A stretch of DNA of 64,000 bases from NCBI RefSeq assembly GCF_003367905.1, contig NZ_CP029462.1, forward strand, positions 310,001 to 374,000, in the 5' to 3' direction. Position numbers and translations under genes: made by a program. Positions 18,407 through 28,629 of this stretch are shown here, one piece after another (positions within the stretch are counted from its first letter, which is position 1; every line of letters starts with the position of its first letter). The notes under the pieces were generated by a model. The model did not search any database. It saw nothing but the letters and a program-made list of their open reading frames with translations, and had not been told where the DNA came from. Origin of the DNA: Megasphaera stantonii (GTDB lineage Bacteria; Bacillota; Negativicutes; Veillonellales; Megasphaeraceae).

Positions 18407-19909
18407 TCACGCCCGGCCGTGAATCGCGTCGACGAAGGCGAGGACGGCCTGTTTCATATCTTCTTTCTCAATGGAGCTGCCGAAGCGGACGGGCTTATTC
18501 CGCAGTTCTGCCAGCGGCTTAGGCAGGGCCATGCCCGTTACGTCGGCGATTTCAAGAAGCTCGTCGAAGGCATCGTCGTGCTTAGGCAAGGCCAGCGCCT
18601 GGCAGATGACCGGCGGGAACTTATAGGGATGTGCCGTCGCCATGACGACGGTATGGCGGCCTTCGCACAGCCCCTGTCTGCGGCGGTTCATGTATACGCC
18701 GTAGGCTACGGCCGTATGGGGGTCCAAAAGATATCCGTAATCGTTGTACACGTGGTTGATGACGGCTTCCGTTTCGCCGTCGTCGATCCAGCCGCCTTCA
18801 AATTCCCGGCGGAGCTGGGCCAATTCTTCTGCCGATACGGCCATTTTTCCCGTTTCAGACAAGTCCTTTTCCCACTGCGCAACCTTTTCCGCATCCTGCC
18901 CGGCGACATAAAACAGGAACCGTTCAAAGTTACTGGACAGGAGAATATCCATGGACGGGCTGTCTGTCGTAAAGAACTGGCGGTTCATATCGTACACGCC
19001 CGTTTCAAAGAAATCGGCCAGGACCTTATTCTTATTGGAAGCGCAAATCAGCTTGCCGATGGGAACGCCCATCTTCTTGGCAAAATATCCGGCCAGGATA
19101 TTGCCGAAGTTGCCTGTCGGCACGACGACGTCAAAGATTTCCCCTTCGGAAATCGCGCCGTTGTCGACGAGGGATACGTACGTCGAGACGTAATAGGCGA
19201 CCTGCGGGAAGAGGCGGCCGATGTTGATAGAATTGGCGCTGGAAAACAGCACGCCCTTTTCGTCGGCGTAGGCGTTGACGTCGGGGTCGACGAAAACCCG
19301 CTTCAAGAAGCTCTGGGCGTCGTCGAAGTTGCCGTAAATCGCCGACACGTTGACGTTATTCCCTTCCTGCTTCTGCATCTGCTGCTTCTGCATAGGGCTG
19401 ACGCCCTCGCTGGGATAGAAAACCATGATATTCGTCCCCGCCACGTCCTTGAAGCCTTCCAGAGCCGCTTTCCCTGTATCGCCGCTTGTCGCCGTCAGAA
19501 TCAGGATATCCCGGTCTTCCCTTTCCTGGGCCTTCGCCGCCGTCAGCAAGTACGGGAACAAAGACAGGGCAAGGTCTTTGAAGGCCAACGTGCGGCCGTG
19601 GAACAGCTCGGAAATGCTGACATCTGTATCGATGGAATGAAGGGGCACGATGCGTTCGTCCCGGAAGGTGTGTTCATTATAGGCCGAGGCGATCATGGCG
19701 TCGCGTTCTTCGTCCGTAAAATTCGTGAAGAAATACGACAAGACGACGGAGGCGATTTCCTGATACGATTTTCCCGCTAAGTCCTTGTACTGCAGCACCT
19801 GTTCCGGAAAGGTTTCCGGCACGTACAGGCCGCCGTCCGGCGCAAGGCCGTGAAGCAAGGCGTAGGACGGAGCTACGCAGGTATTGGAGCGTGTACTTCT
19901 GAATTTCAT
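18407..19909 (-). CDS. thrC: Threonine synthase
   Basis: PLP enzyme that turns O-phospho-homoserine into threonine. The 500-residue length and N-terminus (STRSNTCVAPSYALLHGLAPDGGLYVP) fit the long type shared with E. coli and yeast. The PLP lysine is in GRTLAFKDLALSLFP, and the phosphate-binding loop is LTATSGDTGKAALEGF; VVPTGNFGNILAGYFAKKMG is another family block. It lies 61 bases after the rRNA methyltransferase gene in the same direction. No hom or thrB is visible nearby. Confidence 0.96.
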   Translation of the reverse strand: MKFRSTRSNTCVAPSYALLHGLAPDGGLYVPETFPEQVLQYKDLAGKSYQEIASVVLSYFFTNFTDEERDAMIASAYNEHTFRDERIVPLHSIDTDVSISELFHGRTLAFKDLALSLFPYLLTAAKAQEREDRDILILTATSGDTGKAALEGFKDVAGTNIMVFYPSEGVSPMQKQQMQKQEGNNVNVSAIYGNFDDAQSFLKRVFVDPDVNAYADEKGVLFSSANSINIGRLFPQVAYYVSTYVSLVDNGAISEGEIFDVVVPTGNFGNILAGYFAKKMGVPIGKLICASNKNKVLADFFETGVYDMNRQFFTTDSPSMDILLSSNFERFLFYVAGQDAEKVAQWEKDLSETGKMAVSAEELAQLRREFEGGWIDDGETEAVINHVYNDYGYLLDPHTAVAYGVYMNRRRQGLCEGRHTVVMATAHPYKFPPVICQALALPKHDDAFDELLEIADVTGMALPKPLAELRNKPVRFGSSIEKEDMKQAVLAFVDAIHGRA

Positions 19910-19970
19910 GTATATCTTCCCCCTTTTATCTAAGCAAAGCTGGTATCAGCCAGTATATCATGAAGCAGGC

Positions 19971-21194
19971 TTATACGACCTGGAACAAATAAAATTTGAG
20001 ATAATCCGTCTCCGGCACGTTCCACAAAATCGGATGGTCCGGCGACTGCTGGCGGCCTTCAATCTGCCGCAGATGGACGCCGGCATCCTTCGCCGCGTCA
20101 CGGAGCATGCGGCGGAACAAGTCGTCGCGCATGAAGTGGGAGCACGAGCACGTGGCGAGGTATCCGCCCCGCGGCAGGAGCTTCATGGCTTTCAGATTGA
20201 TTTCCTTATATCCCCGTATGGCGTTGTGCACCGTATGGCCCGATTTCGTAAAGGCCGGCGGGTCAAGGATGATGAAATCGTAATCGCGGCATTTCTGCTC
20301 GGCTAATTCCGTAAGCAAGTCGAATACGTTGGCCTGCTTGGCCCTCACAATCTGTTCCAGCCCGTTGCGGCGGATGTTTTCATTGGTCATGGCGACGGCT
20401 TCTTCCGATACGTCGACAGCCGTAACGGACGCGGCCCCGCCCTTCGCGGCGTTGAGGGCGAAGGCCCCCGTATGGGTAAAGCAGTCTAATACATGGCGGC
20501 CGGCGGCGATTTTAGCCACGGCCAGGCGATTGTACTTCTGGTCGAGGAAGAACCCCGTCTTCTGGCCGTTTTCTACGTCTACGTCATACAAGACGCCGTT
20601 CTCGTTGATCGTCGTCACGGGACTGCCCGGCTGCGGCAGAAAGTCGGCTTCATACCAGCCCTTATACTGGGTCATGCCGTCGAGCTCCCGCACCTTGACG
20701 TCGTTGCGCTCGTAAATGCCGCGGACGGATACGCCCATGGCGGCCAGCTCGTCGACGAGGGCCTTGAAGATCACCGGCTTGACCTGATCCATGCCGTAGC
20801 ATAAGGTCTGCGCCACCAATATATCGTTGTACCGGTCGACGGTCAAGCCCGGCATTTGGTCGGCGTCGCCGAAAATCAGGCGGCAGCATGAAAAGTCCGT
20901 TGCCCCCATGACAGTATAGCGGTACTGGAGGGCATACTTGACGCGGCGCTGCCAAAAGGCATCGTCGAAGCGGTCGTTGGCGTTATCCGATACGATGCGG
21001 ACGCGGATTTTCGATATGTCGTTGGCAAAGCCCGTTCCCAAATACCGGTCCTTCTGGCTGTAGACATCGACGATATCGCCCGTCGCATACACGCCGTCTA
21101 CGCGGGTGACTTCCTCGCCGTAGACCCAGGGATGGCCGCTGCGGGCAGCCATTTCCCCTTTTCGGGTTATATATAGTTTAGCGTACGGTCTCAC
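19971..21194 (-). CDS. rlmI: Class I SAM-dependent rRNA methyltransferase (RlmI-like)
   Basis: Methylates a cytosine in 23S rRNA (C1962 in E. coli for RlmI). The 407-residue protein starts at a GTG with AAGGAG seven bases upstream. An N-terminal PUA domain (SGHPWVYGEEVTRVDG) is followed by an EEHEE-type region and a Rossmann methyltransferase fold: DCFTHTGAFALNAAKGGA (SAM site), VTAVDVSEEAV, and the catalytic block FIILDPPAFTKSG. It follows hslU by 11 bases. Confidence 0.92.
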   Translation of the reverse strand: MRPYAKLYITRKGEMAARSGHPWVYGEEVTRVDGVYATGDIVDVYSQKDRYLGTGFANDISKIRVRIVSDNANDRFDDAFWQRRVKYALQYRYTVMGATDFSCCRLIFGDADQMPGLTVDRYNDILVAQTLCYGMDQVKPVIFKALVDELAAMGVSVRGIYERNDVKVRELDGMTQYKGWYEADFLPQPGSPVTTINENGVLYDVDVENGQKTGFFLDQKYNRLAVAKIAAGRHVLDCFTHTGAFALNAAKGGAASVTAVDVSEEAVAMTNENIRRNGLEQIVRAKQANVFDLLTELAEQKCRDYDFIILDPPAFTKSGHTVHNAIRGYKEINLKAMKLLPRGGYLATCSCSHFMRDDLFRRMLRDAAKDAGVHLRQIEGRQQSPDHPILWNVPETDYLKFYLFQVV

Positions 21195-21205
21195 TAGAAT
21201 CTCCT

Positions 21206-22609
21206 TTATAAAATATAATGGCTCAGGTCGACGTTCTGGACGACGTCGTTCAGCTTGCCGGCAACGAAATCGCTGTTGACGACGATGTGGTGCTCGTCCA
21301 CATCCGGCGCTTCAAAGGCGACGTCCTCCAGGATTTTTTCCAGCATCGTATGGAGGCGGCGGGCGCCGATATTTTCCGTTTCCAAGTTGACGCGGTGGGC
21401 GTATTCGGCAATGGCGTCGATGCCGTCGTCAGTGAATTCCAGCTCTACGCCGTCTGTCGACAACAGGGACGTATACTGCTTGACGAGGGATTGGTTCGGC
21501 TCGGTCAGGATCTTACGGAAATCGTCGACCGTCAGGGACTGAAGCTCTACGCGGATAGGAAAGCGGCCCTGCAGTTCCGGGATGAGGTCGCTGGGCTTCG
21601 ATACGTGAAAAGCTCCGGCGGCGATAAACAAGATGTGGTCCGTCTTTACCGGGCCATACTTCGTATTGACCGTCGCCCCTTCGACGATAGGCAGGATATC
21701 GCGCTGTACCCCTTCACGGGATACGTCCGGTCCGCCGCCGCGGTTCTTTTCGGCAATCTTATCGAATTCGTCGATAAAGACGATGCCGGCCTGTTCCGTC
21801 GCTTCGATGGCCTTGTCGACGATGACGTCCATGTCGAGGCATTTTTCCAGCTCTTCATCCTTGAAGATTTCCCGGGCTTTCGCTACGGTCATCTTCTTTT
21901 TCTTCTTCTTTTTCGGCATGATGCTGCCCAGCATTTCCTGGAAGTTGCTGGTCAGCTCTTCCGTCGAATTGCCCGTCAAGATGCCCTGTATCGCCCGTTC
22001 CTGTTCGCGGACCTCTACTTCGATTTCCCGGTCGTCCATCTTATGGGCGCAAATGTCTTCGTACATCTTCTGCCGGCGGTCCGACTTCGGTTCTTCGAGC
22101 TGCTTCGGCTGGTCTGCTTCTTCCGTTTCCTCTTCGCTGGAGAAGAAGATATCCATCGGATTGGCTACCTTTTCCTTAATAGCCGTCTTCTTCGGCCAGA
22201 AAACCTGCAGGATGCGCTTATTGGCTTCTTCTTCGGCCTTGGCTTCATAGCGCAGGCTTTCCTGCTCCTGGACCATGCGGATGGCATTGGCTACGAGGTC
22301 GCGGATGATCTGTTCGACGTCGCGGCCTACGTATCCGACTTCCGTATATTTCGTCGCTTCGACCTTGATGAAAGGAGCGCCGACAAGCCGGGCCAGGCGG
22401 CGGGCAATTTCCGTCTTGCCGACGCCTGTCGGGCCGATGAGCAGGATATTTTTCGGAATAATTTCATCCTGCATTTCTTCGTTCAGCCGCTTGCGGCGCC
22501 AGCGGTTGCGCAGGGCGATAGCTACGGATTTCTTCGCTTCTTTCTGGCCTACGATGTATTTATCTAGTTCTGCGACAATTTGCTTCGGTGTCAATTCGAT
22601 TTCGTTCAT
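21206..22609 (-). CDS. hslU: HslU ATPase subunit of the HslUV protease
   Basis: AAA+ unfoldase (ClpY) that feeds proteins into the HslV peptidase. At 467 residues it is full length: Walker A GPTGVGKTEIARRLARL, I domain with a lysine-rich segment (KKKKKKKMT), Walker B GIVFIDEFDKI, sensor region and a C-terminus ending in SHYIL that docks into HslV. It lies 22 bases behind hslV, the usual order. Confidence 0.97.
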   Translation of the reverse strand: MNEIELTPKQIVAELDKYIVGQKEAKKSVAIALRNRWRRKRLNEEMQDEIIPKNILLIGPTGVGKTEIARRLARLVGAPFIKVEATKYTEVGYVGRDVEQIIRDLVANAIRMVQEQESLRYEAKAEEEANKRILQVFWPKKTAIKEKVANPMDIFFSSEEETEEADQPKQLEEPKSDRRQKMYEDICAHKMDDREIEVEVREQERAIQGILTGNSTEELTSNFQEMLGSIMPKKKKKKKMTVAKAREIFKDEELEKCLDMDVIVDKAIEATEQAGIVFIDEFDKIAEKNRGGGPDVSREGVQRDILPIVEGATVNTKYGPVKTDHILFIAAGAFHVSKPSDLIPELQGRFPIRVELQSLTVDDFRKILTEPNQSLVKQYTSLLSTDGVELEFTDDGIDAIAEYAHRVNLETENIGARRLHTMLEKILEDVAFEAPDVDEHHIVVNSDFVAGKLNDVVQNVDLSHYIL

Positions 22610-22631
22610 GTCATTCCCTCTTCTTTAGTTG

Positions 22632-23183
22632 TTATATTTCTTCTACGATGACGTTGTGGTTAGTATACACGCAGATATCGGCGGCGATGTGCAGCGATTT
22701 TTCCGCAATATCGCGGGCCGACAGGTCTGTGTTCTGCATCAGGGCCCGGGCCGACGCCAAGGCGTAGTTGCCGCCGGAGCCGATGGCTGAAATGCCGTCG
22801 TCGGGCTCGATGACTTCGCCGTTGCCGGAAATCAGGAGGATGCGCTGGCTGTCAGCTACGAGGAGCAGCGCTTCCAGCTTGTGCAGTATTTTATCGGAAC
22901 GCCAGTCCTTGGCCAGTTCTACGGCGCTGCGGACGAGATTTCCGTTGTATTCGTTCAGTTTTTCTTCAAAATGGTCAAACAAGGTAAAGGCGTCGGCGAC
23001 AGATCCGGCAAAGCCGCTGATGATCTTGCCGTGGTACAGGCGGCGTACCTTCTGGGCCGTGCCCTTCATAATGACGGCGTTGCCCATCGTCACCTGGCCG
23101 TCGCCGGCAATGGCCGTCTTGCCGTTGCGCTGTACGGCGACGATAGTCGTCGCGTGAAATTCTGTAGACATCATATCAGACAT
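22632..23183 (-). CDS. hslV: HslV peptidase subunit of the HslUV protease
   Basis: Proteasome-like threonine peptidase that forms a double hexamer. The mature enzyme starts at the Thr of [19 protein letters not shown], which requires removal of the short propeptide ending in FHA. Further family blocks are [19 protein letters not shown] and [16 protein letters not shown] use the ATG at 23183, which overlaps the trmFO stop (ATGTCTGA) and has AAGGAG ten bases away; an ATG at 23171 would give a shorter propeptide. Confidence 0.96.
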   Translation of the reverse strand: MSDMMSTEFHATTIVAVQRNGKTAIAGDGQVTMGNAVIMKGTAQKVRRLYHGKIISGFAGSVADAFTLFDHFEEKLNEYNGNLVRSAVELAKDWRSDKILHKLEALLLVADSQRILLISGNGEVIEPDDGISAIGSGGNYALASARALMQNTDLSARDIAEKSLHIAADICVYTNHNVIVEEI

Positions 23184-24498
23184 TCTCTATCTTCTCCTTC
23201 ATCACTTCAATTTCTTCCAAAGCCCGCTGCGCCAGCATAGCGTTCTTTTCCTTCTTTTTCATGCGCTTCTTGATGCCCAGCGGCTCCATAATGCCGAAGT
23301 TGATATTCATGGGCTGGAAATTATCGTTCGGGCCGCTGGAGATATACTGGCTCAGGCCGCCGATAGCCGTGCGGCGCGAAAAGGTCAGGCAGTCTTTCCC
23401 TTCCAGCATGCGGGCGGCGTTGATGCCGGCCAGCAGGCCCATGGCAGCCGATTCCAGATACCCTTCGACGCCTGTCAGCTGACCGGCGAAAAAGATGTTC
23501 TTATTGCGGCGGTACTGCAGCGTCGGTTCCAGAAGTTCCGGCGAATTGATATACGAGTTGCGGTGCATGACGCCGTAGCGGACGAATTCTGCCTGCTCCA
23601 ATCCGGGAATCATGGAAAAGACCCGCTTCTGCTCGCCGAATTTGAGGTGCGTCTGGAAGCCGACGATGTTGTACAGCGTCGCGCTGCCGTTGTCCTGCCG
23701 CAGCTGGACGACGGCGTAAGGCATTTCGCCCGTGTCGGGCAGCTCCAGGCCGACGGGCTTCATGGGGCCGTAGCGCATCGTGTCGACGCCGCGGGAGGCC
23801 ATGATTTCAATGGGCATGCAGCCTTCGAAGACGTTGTCGTTCTTTTCGAAATCGTGCAGCTCGGCGCATTCGGCCGTCGTCAGGGCCTGCCAGAAGGCTT
23901 CGTATTCTTCCTTCGTAAAGGGGCAGTTCAGATAATCGGCCCCGCCCTTGCCGTACCGCGCCGCCCGATAGACCTTGCTCATATCCAGCGAGTCGACGGT
24001 GACGATAGGAGCCGCAGCATCGTGAAAATGGAAGTAATCGGCGCCAGTCATAGCCCGTATCGTTTCGGCCATGGCGTCGCTGGTCAGCGGCCCCGTGGCG
24101 ACGATGCAGATCTGGTCGTCCGGCAGCTCCGTAATTTCTTCATTTCGTACCGTAATGAGAGGATGGTTCCGCAGCCGGTCCGTTACGAACTGGCTGAACG
24201 GCACGCGGTCTACGGCTAAGGCTCCGCCGGCAGGCACGCGGTGCGTATCGGCTGATTCCATGATGATAGAGCCGAGACGGCGCATTTCCTCCTTCAGCAG
24301 CCCGACGGCGTTTTCTATGTTGGCGGCGCGCAGCGAATTGCTGCACACCAATTCTGCAAATAATTCTGTATGATGAGCCGGCGACGATTTAACGGGCCGC
24401 ATTTCCGCGAACTCGACGGGAATCCCCCGCTTCACCAGCTGCCATGCCGCTTCGGAGCCGGCAAGTCCCGCTCCGATGACAAGTACGCTATTCTTCAT
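23176..24498 (-). CDS. trmFO: Folate-dependent tRNA (uracil-54-C5) methyltransferase
   Basis: Makes ribothymidine-54 in tRNA using methylene-tetrahydrofolate and FADH2; the usual Firmicute replacement for TrmA. The 440-residue protein starts with an FAD-binding motif ([17 protein letters not shown]). Conserved cysteines in [10 protein letters not shown] and [12 protein letters not shown] are the family's catalytic pair. The C-terminal region has [21 protein letters not shown] chose the ATG at 24498, which overlaps the topA stop and has AAGGGTGA upstream. The topA-trmFO-hslV-hslU order is standard. Confidence 0.96.
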   Translation of the reverse strand: MKNSVLVIGAGLAGSEAAWQLVKRGIPVEFAEMRPVKSSPAHHTELFAELVCSNSLRAANIENAVGLLKEEMRRLGSIIMESADTHRVPAGGALAVDRVPFSQFVTDRLRNHPLITVRNEEITELPDDQICIVATGPLTSDAMAETIRAMTGADYFHFHDAAAPIVTVDSLDMSKVYRAARYGKGGADYLNCPFTKEEYEAFWQALTTAECAELHDFEKNDNVFEGCMPIEIMASRGVDTMRYGPMKPVGLELPDTGEMPYAVVQLRQDNGSATLYNIVGFQTHLKFGEQKRVFSMIPGLEQAEFVRYGVMHRNSYINSPELLEPTLQYRRNKNIFFAGQLTGVEGYLESAAMGLLAGINAARMLEGKDCLTFSRRTAIGGLSQYISSGPNDNFQPMNINFGIMEPLGIKKRMKKKEKNAMLAQRALEEIEVMKEKIENV

Positions 24499-26761
24499 TG
24501 ATGGCTTCACCCTTCTTATGGTTTTCACACTCTGCGTTGCTGCAGAAGATTTTATCCGGTCCTTTTTTATAATGCTTGACGACCATGATGCTGCCGCAGA
24601 CAGGACATTTTTTATCGATAGGCTGGTTCCACAGGACGAAATCGCAGTTAGGATATTCGCTGCAGCCGTAGAACACGCGGCCCCGCTTCGATTTGCGCTT
24701 GATCAGGCTCCCTTGGCCGCATTTGGGGCAGGTAATGCCCAAATCCTCGACGATAGCCTTCGTGTTGCGGCATTCGGGGAAATTGGAACAGGCCAGGAAT
24801 TTGCCGAAGCGCCCGAATTTATATACCATAGGCGCGCCGCAGAGTTCGCAGACCTGACCGGAATCCTGACCGGCTACGGCTACCTTTTCCATTTGCTGCT
24901 CCGCCACGTCCATTTCCGGCTTAAACACGTCGTAAAATTCCTGCAGGACGTGCGTATACGTGTCCTTCCCCTGTTCAATATCGTCCAGCTCTTCCTCCAT
25001 ATGAGCCGTAAAGCCGACGTTGATGATGCGTTCGAAATACTTTTTCAGCAAGTCGACGATGATGACGCCCAGCTCCGTCGGAATGAACTGCTTATCCTTC
25101 TTTTCCACATAGTTGCGGTTTTGAATCGTATCCATAATCGGCGCGTACGTGCTCGGCCGGCCGATGCCCTTTTCTTCCAGCGTCTTGATAAGGCTGGCTT
25201 CGGTATAGCGGGCCGGCGGCTGCGTAAAATGCTGCGCCGGTTCTACGGTCTGATTATGAACGACGGAGCCTTCTTCGATATGAGGCAGCTCCGACAGGGT
25301 CTTATCCTTTTTCGCATCTTCGTACAGCTCCGTAAAGCCTTTAAACAATACTTTATATCCGGCTGCCCGCAGCTCGTATATGCCGCTGGCGATGCTGATG
25401 GCCATGTGCTCTGTTTCTACGGCTTCCATCTGGCTGGCGAGGAAACGGTTCCAAATGAGCGTGTACAACCGCAGCTGGTCCCGCGTCAGGAACGGCGAGA
25501 CGACGTGCGGCGTCAGTTCCAGCGATGTCGGGCGGATCGCCTCGTGGGCATCCTGACTGGACTGCTTCGTCTTGTATACGCGGGCCTTTTCCGGCACGTA
25601 TTCCTTCCCGTACGTCGACATGATGAAATCGCGGGCCGCCTGGACCATGTCGTCATTGATACGCGTCGAGTCCGTACGCATGTACGTAATCAGGCCCACG
25701 TGGCCCTGTTCGCCGATATCCAGGCCTTCATACAGCTGCTGGGCCAGCATCATCGTCTTCTTAGCGCCGAAGTTCAGCTTGCTGACGCATTCCTGCTGCA
25801 TCGTCGACGTCGTAAAGGGCGGCTGGGGCTGACGCTTGCGCTTTCTCTTTTCGACCTTGACGATTCGGTCCGGTTCGCGGCCTTCTTCGCCGCGCTGTTC
25901 CCACTGCAAATCGGCGGCAATCTTCTGAGCCATGTCTCCATCGCTGATCTTGGCCTTTTCACCGTCGATTTTCACCAGCTCCGTCGTAAGGACCAGGCCC
26001 TGTTCGGTCTTGTACGTCCCGCCGACAGTCCAGTATTCTTCCGGCACAAAGGCCTTGATTTCTTCTTCGCGCTCACAGATAAGCCGCACGGCTACGGACT
26101 GCACGCGGCCGGCGCTCAGCCCCTTACAGACCTTTTTCCACAGCAGGGGGCTCAACTTGTACCCTACGATGCGGTCCAGGACGCGGCGGGCCTGCTGGGC
26201 GTCGACCTTCTTCAAATCGATGGGCTTAGGGTCTTCCATGCCGGCCAGTACGGCCTTTTTCGTAATTTCGTGGAACATGACGCGGCAGGCGTCCTTCGGG
26301 TCGATTTCCAGCAAATGAGCTAAGTGCCAGGAAATCGCTTCGCCTTCGCGGTCCGGGTCAGTCGCCAGATATACTTTTTTAGAACGGATGAACTCGTCCT
26401 GCAGCTCTTCAATGAGCTTGCGCTTATCCCACATGTTCGTATACGACGGCGTAAACCCGTCTTCGATATTGACGCCGAACTGATTGCGCGGTAAATCGCG
26501 GAGATGGCCGCGGCTGGCCATTACCTTATACGAGCTGCCTAAAAAGCGTTCAATCGTCTTGGCCTTGGCCGGCGATTCCACGATAACCAGATTTTTGGCG
26601 TTTTTCGGCAAGGGGTCCATTTTTTTCAGCGGCTTCTTTTCCGGCAGATTCACGGTTCCGTTAATGACCATCTTTTCGCCGTCGTCTTTCTTCTTGCGGC
26701 CCCGCTTCTTTTTCTTCGTATCGTCAATAATAATCGTTCGTTTAATCGGAAATTCCAGCAT
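24488..26761 (-). CDS. topA: DNA topoisomerase I
   Basis: Type IA topoisomerase that relaxes negative supercoils. The 757-residue protein has the TOPRIM domain ([20 protein letters not shown], then [13 protein letters not shown]), the active-site region with the catalytic Tyr ([13 protein letters not shown]), and three C-terminal zinc ribbons (CELCG...C, CPKCG...C, CPVCG...C). I start at the ATG at 26761 after GGATGGAG. Before the TOPRIM domain there is an unusual basic N-terminal extension of about 58 residues ([15 protein letters not shown]). It heads the long minus-strand gene string. Confidence 0.97.
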   Translation of the reverse strand: MLEFPIKRTIIIDDTKKKKRGRKKKDDGEKMVINGTVNLPEKKPLKKMDPLPKNAKNLVIVESPAKAKTIERFLGSSYKVMASRGHLRDLPRNQFGVNIEDGFTPSYTNMWDKRKLIEELQDEFIRSKKVYLATDPDREGEAISWHLAHLLEIDPKDACRVMFHEITKKAVLAGMEDPKPIDLKKVDAQQARRVLDRIVGYKLSPLLWKKVCKGLSAGRVQSVAVRLICEREEEIKAFVPEEYWTVGGTYKTEQGLVLTTELVKIDGEKAKISDGDMAQKIAADLQWEQRGEEGREPDRIVKVEKRKRKRQPQPPFTTSTMQQECVSKLNFGAKKTMMLAQQLYEGLDIGEQGHVGLITYMRTDSTRINDDMVQAARDFIMSTYGKEYVPEKARVYKTKQSSQDAHEAIRPTSLELTPHVVSPFLTRDQLRLYTLIWNRFLASQMEAVETEHMAISIASGIYELRAAGYKVLFKGFTELYEDAKKDKTLSELPHIEEGSVVHNQTVEPAQHFTQPPARYTEASLIKTLEEKGIGRPSTYAPIMDTIQNRNYVEKKDKQFIPTELGVIIVDLLKKYFERIINVGFTAHMEEELDDIEQGKDTYTHVLQEFYDVFKPEMDVAEQQMEKVAVAGQDSGQVCELCGAPMVYKFGRFGKFLACSNFPECRNTKAIVEDLGITCPKCGQGSLIKRKSKRGRVFYGCSEYPNCDFVLWNQPIDKKCPVCGSIMVVKHYKKGPDKIFCSNAECENHKKGEAINEE

Positions 26762-26843
26762 ATATCTCCATCCTAACTTCCCTGCCGGCATTTAAGCCGG
26801 ATTTTCTGTACAAGCTAACACTTAGCAACAAATCTATTTTAAA

Positions 26844-26872
26844 ATAATACACTATTCCGACGGGCCTTTCAA
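26844..26872 (-). promoter_or_regulatory. Promoter of the topA gene string
   Basis: TTGAAA (26867-26872) and TATTAT (26844-26849) on the minus strand with a 17-base spacer, about 80 bases before the topA start. Confidence 0.65.
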
Positions 26873-26959
26873 GGTTTGACCTTAGGATATACCTATTCTG
26901 CAGGACAATACGTATTCCCATAAAGGGCTGGCAGCGACAAAATTTAAAGGGCGGATCCC

Positions 26960-27011
26960 TTGCGGACTTTTTAAAATTACCGTATACTAAAAGCATACAA
27001 AATTCGTATAC
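26960..27011 (+). promoter_or_regulatory. Promoter with three GTATAC-like boxes
   Basis: TTGCGG (26960-26965) and TATACT (26983-26988) have a 17-base spacer. GTATAC (26982-26987), GCATAC (26993-26998) and GTATAC (27006-27011) overlap and follow the -10, just before the ribosome binding site AAAGGAGA. The arrangement suggests repressor sites and recalls the GTATAC repeats before the GltD-like gene. Confidence 0.5.
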
Positions 27012-27028
27012 AAAAGGAGACGATACGT

Positions 27029-28540
27029 ATGAACCACTATGATGTCATCGTCATTGGCACCGGCGCTGCCAATATTATTACCGACGCGGCCCAGCGGCAG
27101 GGCCTGCGCATTGCCGTCGTCGAACGGGACCGCTTCGGCGGCACCTGTCTGAACCGCGGCTGCATCCCCACGAAAATCATGGTCACGGCGGCCAACGTCG
27201 TCCGGGAAATGGAGGAAGCGCGCCGCATCGGCGTCTATGCCGACAACGTGCGCATGGACTGGGACGTCATCACCCGCCGCCTGTGGCATAAAATCAACGA
27301 AAACAGCGCGATCAAGGACTATTACGCCGCCTTCCCGAACGTCGACGTCTACGAAGGCACGGCGTCCTTTACGGGCAAAAAGAGCCTGCATATCGCCATG
27401 AACGACGGTACGGCCCAGGACATCAGCGGCGACAAGATTTTCATCGGCGTCGGCGCCCGTACCAATATCCCCGACCTGCCCGGCCTGGAAGAAACGGGCT
27501 ACCTGACATCGGAAACGCTGTTCGGCAGCAAATATCCGAAACGGCCCTACGACAGCCTGCTCATCATCGGCGGCGGCCCTATCGGCTGCGAATTTGCCCA
27601 CGTATTCAACGCCGCCGGCACGAAGGTTACCATCGTTCAGCGCAACGTCCGCCTGCTGCCGAAGGAAGACGAAGATATTTCCGCCTTTATTTTGAAACAG
27701 CTTACGAACCACGGGATTTCCGTCCGCCTCAATCAGACGACCCTTTCCGCCTCGGTCAAGGACGGGAAAAAATGCCTGACCGTACAAGACAAAGCGACGG
27801 GAGAGACGACGGAATTGTACGCCGATGAAATCCTCGTTGCGCCGGGCATCCGCCCCATGACGGACCTGCTTCATTTGGAACATACAGACGTACGCACCGA
27901 CGACCGCGGCTTCATCATGACCAACGAATTCCTCGAAACCAGCGCCGAAGGCATCTGGGCCATCGGCGACGTAAACGGCCAGGCGCCGTTCCGCCACAAG
28001 GCCAACCACGAAGCGGAAATCTTGTCGCACAATCTCTTCTCCGACGTGCCGCCCGAACAGTGGCGCTGGGTTCATTACGACATCGTCCCGGCCGTCACCT
28101 TCACCTATCCCGAAGCGGCTCACGTCGGCCTCAGCGAAGCCAGCGCCCGCAAGAAAGGCTACGACGTCGAAATCGCCGTGAACCATTACTCAGCTTCGGC
28201 TAAAGGATATGCCATGGGGCTGGAACCAGGCGACGATGACGACGGATTCGTCAAGCTGGTGATCGACAAGAAAACAAAGTATATCCTGGGAGCCCATATT
28301 ATCGGCCATGAAGCATCTATCCTGATTCAGCCCTTCGTCAATCAGCTGACCTGCGGCTTCCATACCATCGCGCCGATTCACGAGGACATCGCCTCGCCGA
28401 CGGCCCAAATGCTGCGTGCCCTGCCGTTGACCAGGAATCTGGCCCCGAATCCAGTCTACACCCTCAGCGAAACGATGACGCCTCATCCGGCCTTGTCAGA
28501 AGTCACCATGTGGACGCGGTACTATTACGAAAAGAAATGA
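27029..28540 (+). CDS. Pyridine nucleotide-disulfide oxidoreductase (mycothione reductase/Lpd-like)
   Basis: FAD flavoprotein that moves electrons between NAD(P)H and a disulfide. The 503-residue protein has FAD motif VIGTGAANIITDAA, redox pair GGTCLNRGCIPTK, NAD(P) motif IIGGGPIGCEFAHVFNAAG, second FAD motif GIWAIGDVNG, and a dimer domain ending with the catalytic His-Glu pair (TPHPALSE). The variant FAD site (GTGAAN in place of GxGxGG) is like that of mycothione reductases and some mercuric-reductase-like proteins. No lipoyl enzyme complex genes are adjacent, so the disulfide substrate is open. It is monocistronic with its own promoter and terminator. Confidence 0.9.
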   Translation: MNHYDVIVIGTGAANIITDAAQRQGLRIAVVERDRFGGTCLNRGCIPTKIMVTAANVVREMEEARRIGVYADNVRMDWDVITRRLWHKINENSAIKDYYAAFPNVDVYEGTASFTGKKSLHIAMNDGTAQDISGDKIFIGVGARTNIPDLPGLEETGYLTSETLFGSKYPKRPYDSLLIIGGGPIGCEFAHVFNAAGTKVTIVQRNVRLLPKEDEDISAFILKQLTNHGISVRLNQTTLSASVKDGKKCLTVQDKATGETTELYADEILVAPGIRPMTDLLHLEHTDVRTDDRGFIMTNEFLETSAEGIWAIGDVNGQAPFRHKANHEAEILSHNLFSDVPPEQWRWVHYDIVPAVTFTYPEAAHVGLSEASARKKGYDVEIAVNHYSASAKGYAMGLEPGDDDDGFVKLVIDKKTKYILGAHIIGHEASILIQPFVNQLTCGFHTIAPIHEDIASPTAQMLRALPLTRNLAPNPVYTLSETMTPHPALSEVTMWTRYYYEKK

Positions 28541-28573
28541 CGATACCTGTATTGGTTCTTATTACAGCATATA

Positions 28574-28607
28574 GAAAAAGCAGAGGCATGGCGCTTCTGC
28601 TTTTTTC
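28574..28607. terminator. Bidirectional terminator between the oxidoreductase and fumC
   Basis: Arms GAAAAAGCAGAGG and CTTCTGCTTTTTTC form a hairpin with A and T runs on both sides, suitable for stopping both converging genes. Confidence 0.8.
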
Positions 28608-28629
28608 TATATATCTATATATACAATAT

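Noticed and set aside
24476-26323. 615-codon plus-strand frame opposite topA
   Set aside because: Antisense shadow of topA, without a ribosome binding site or protein family signal. Similar long shadows lie opposite thrC, the GltD-like gene, hslU and the adhesin.
26987-28186. Long minus-strand open frame (~400 codons) opposite the disulfide oxidoreductase gene
   Set aside because: It is an antisense frame kept open by the high-GC codon use of the real gene; its translation has no recognisable motif and the plus-strand frame has all catalytic residues.
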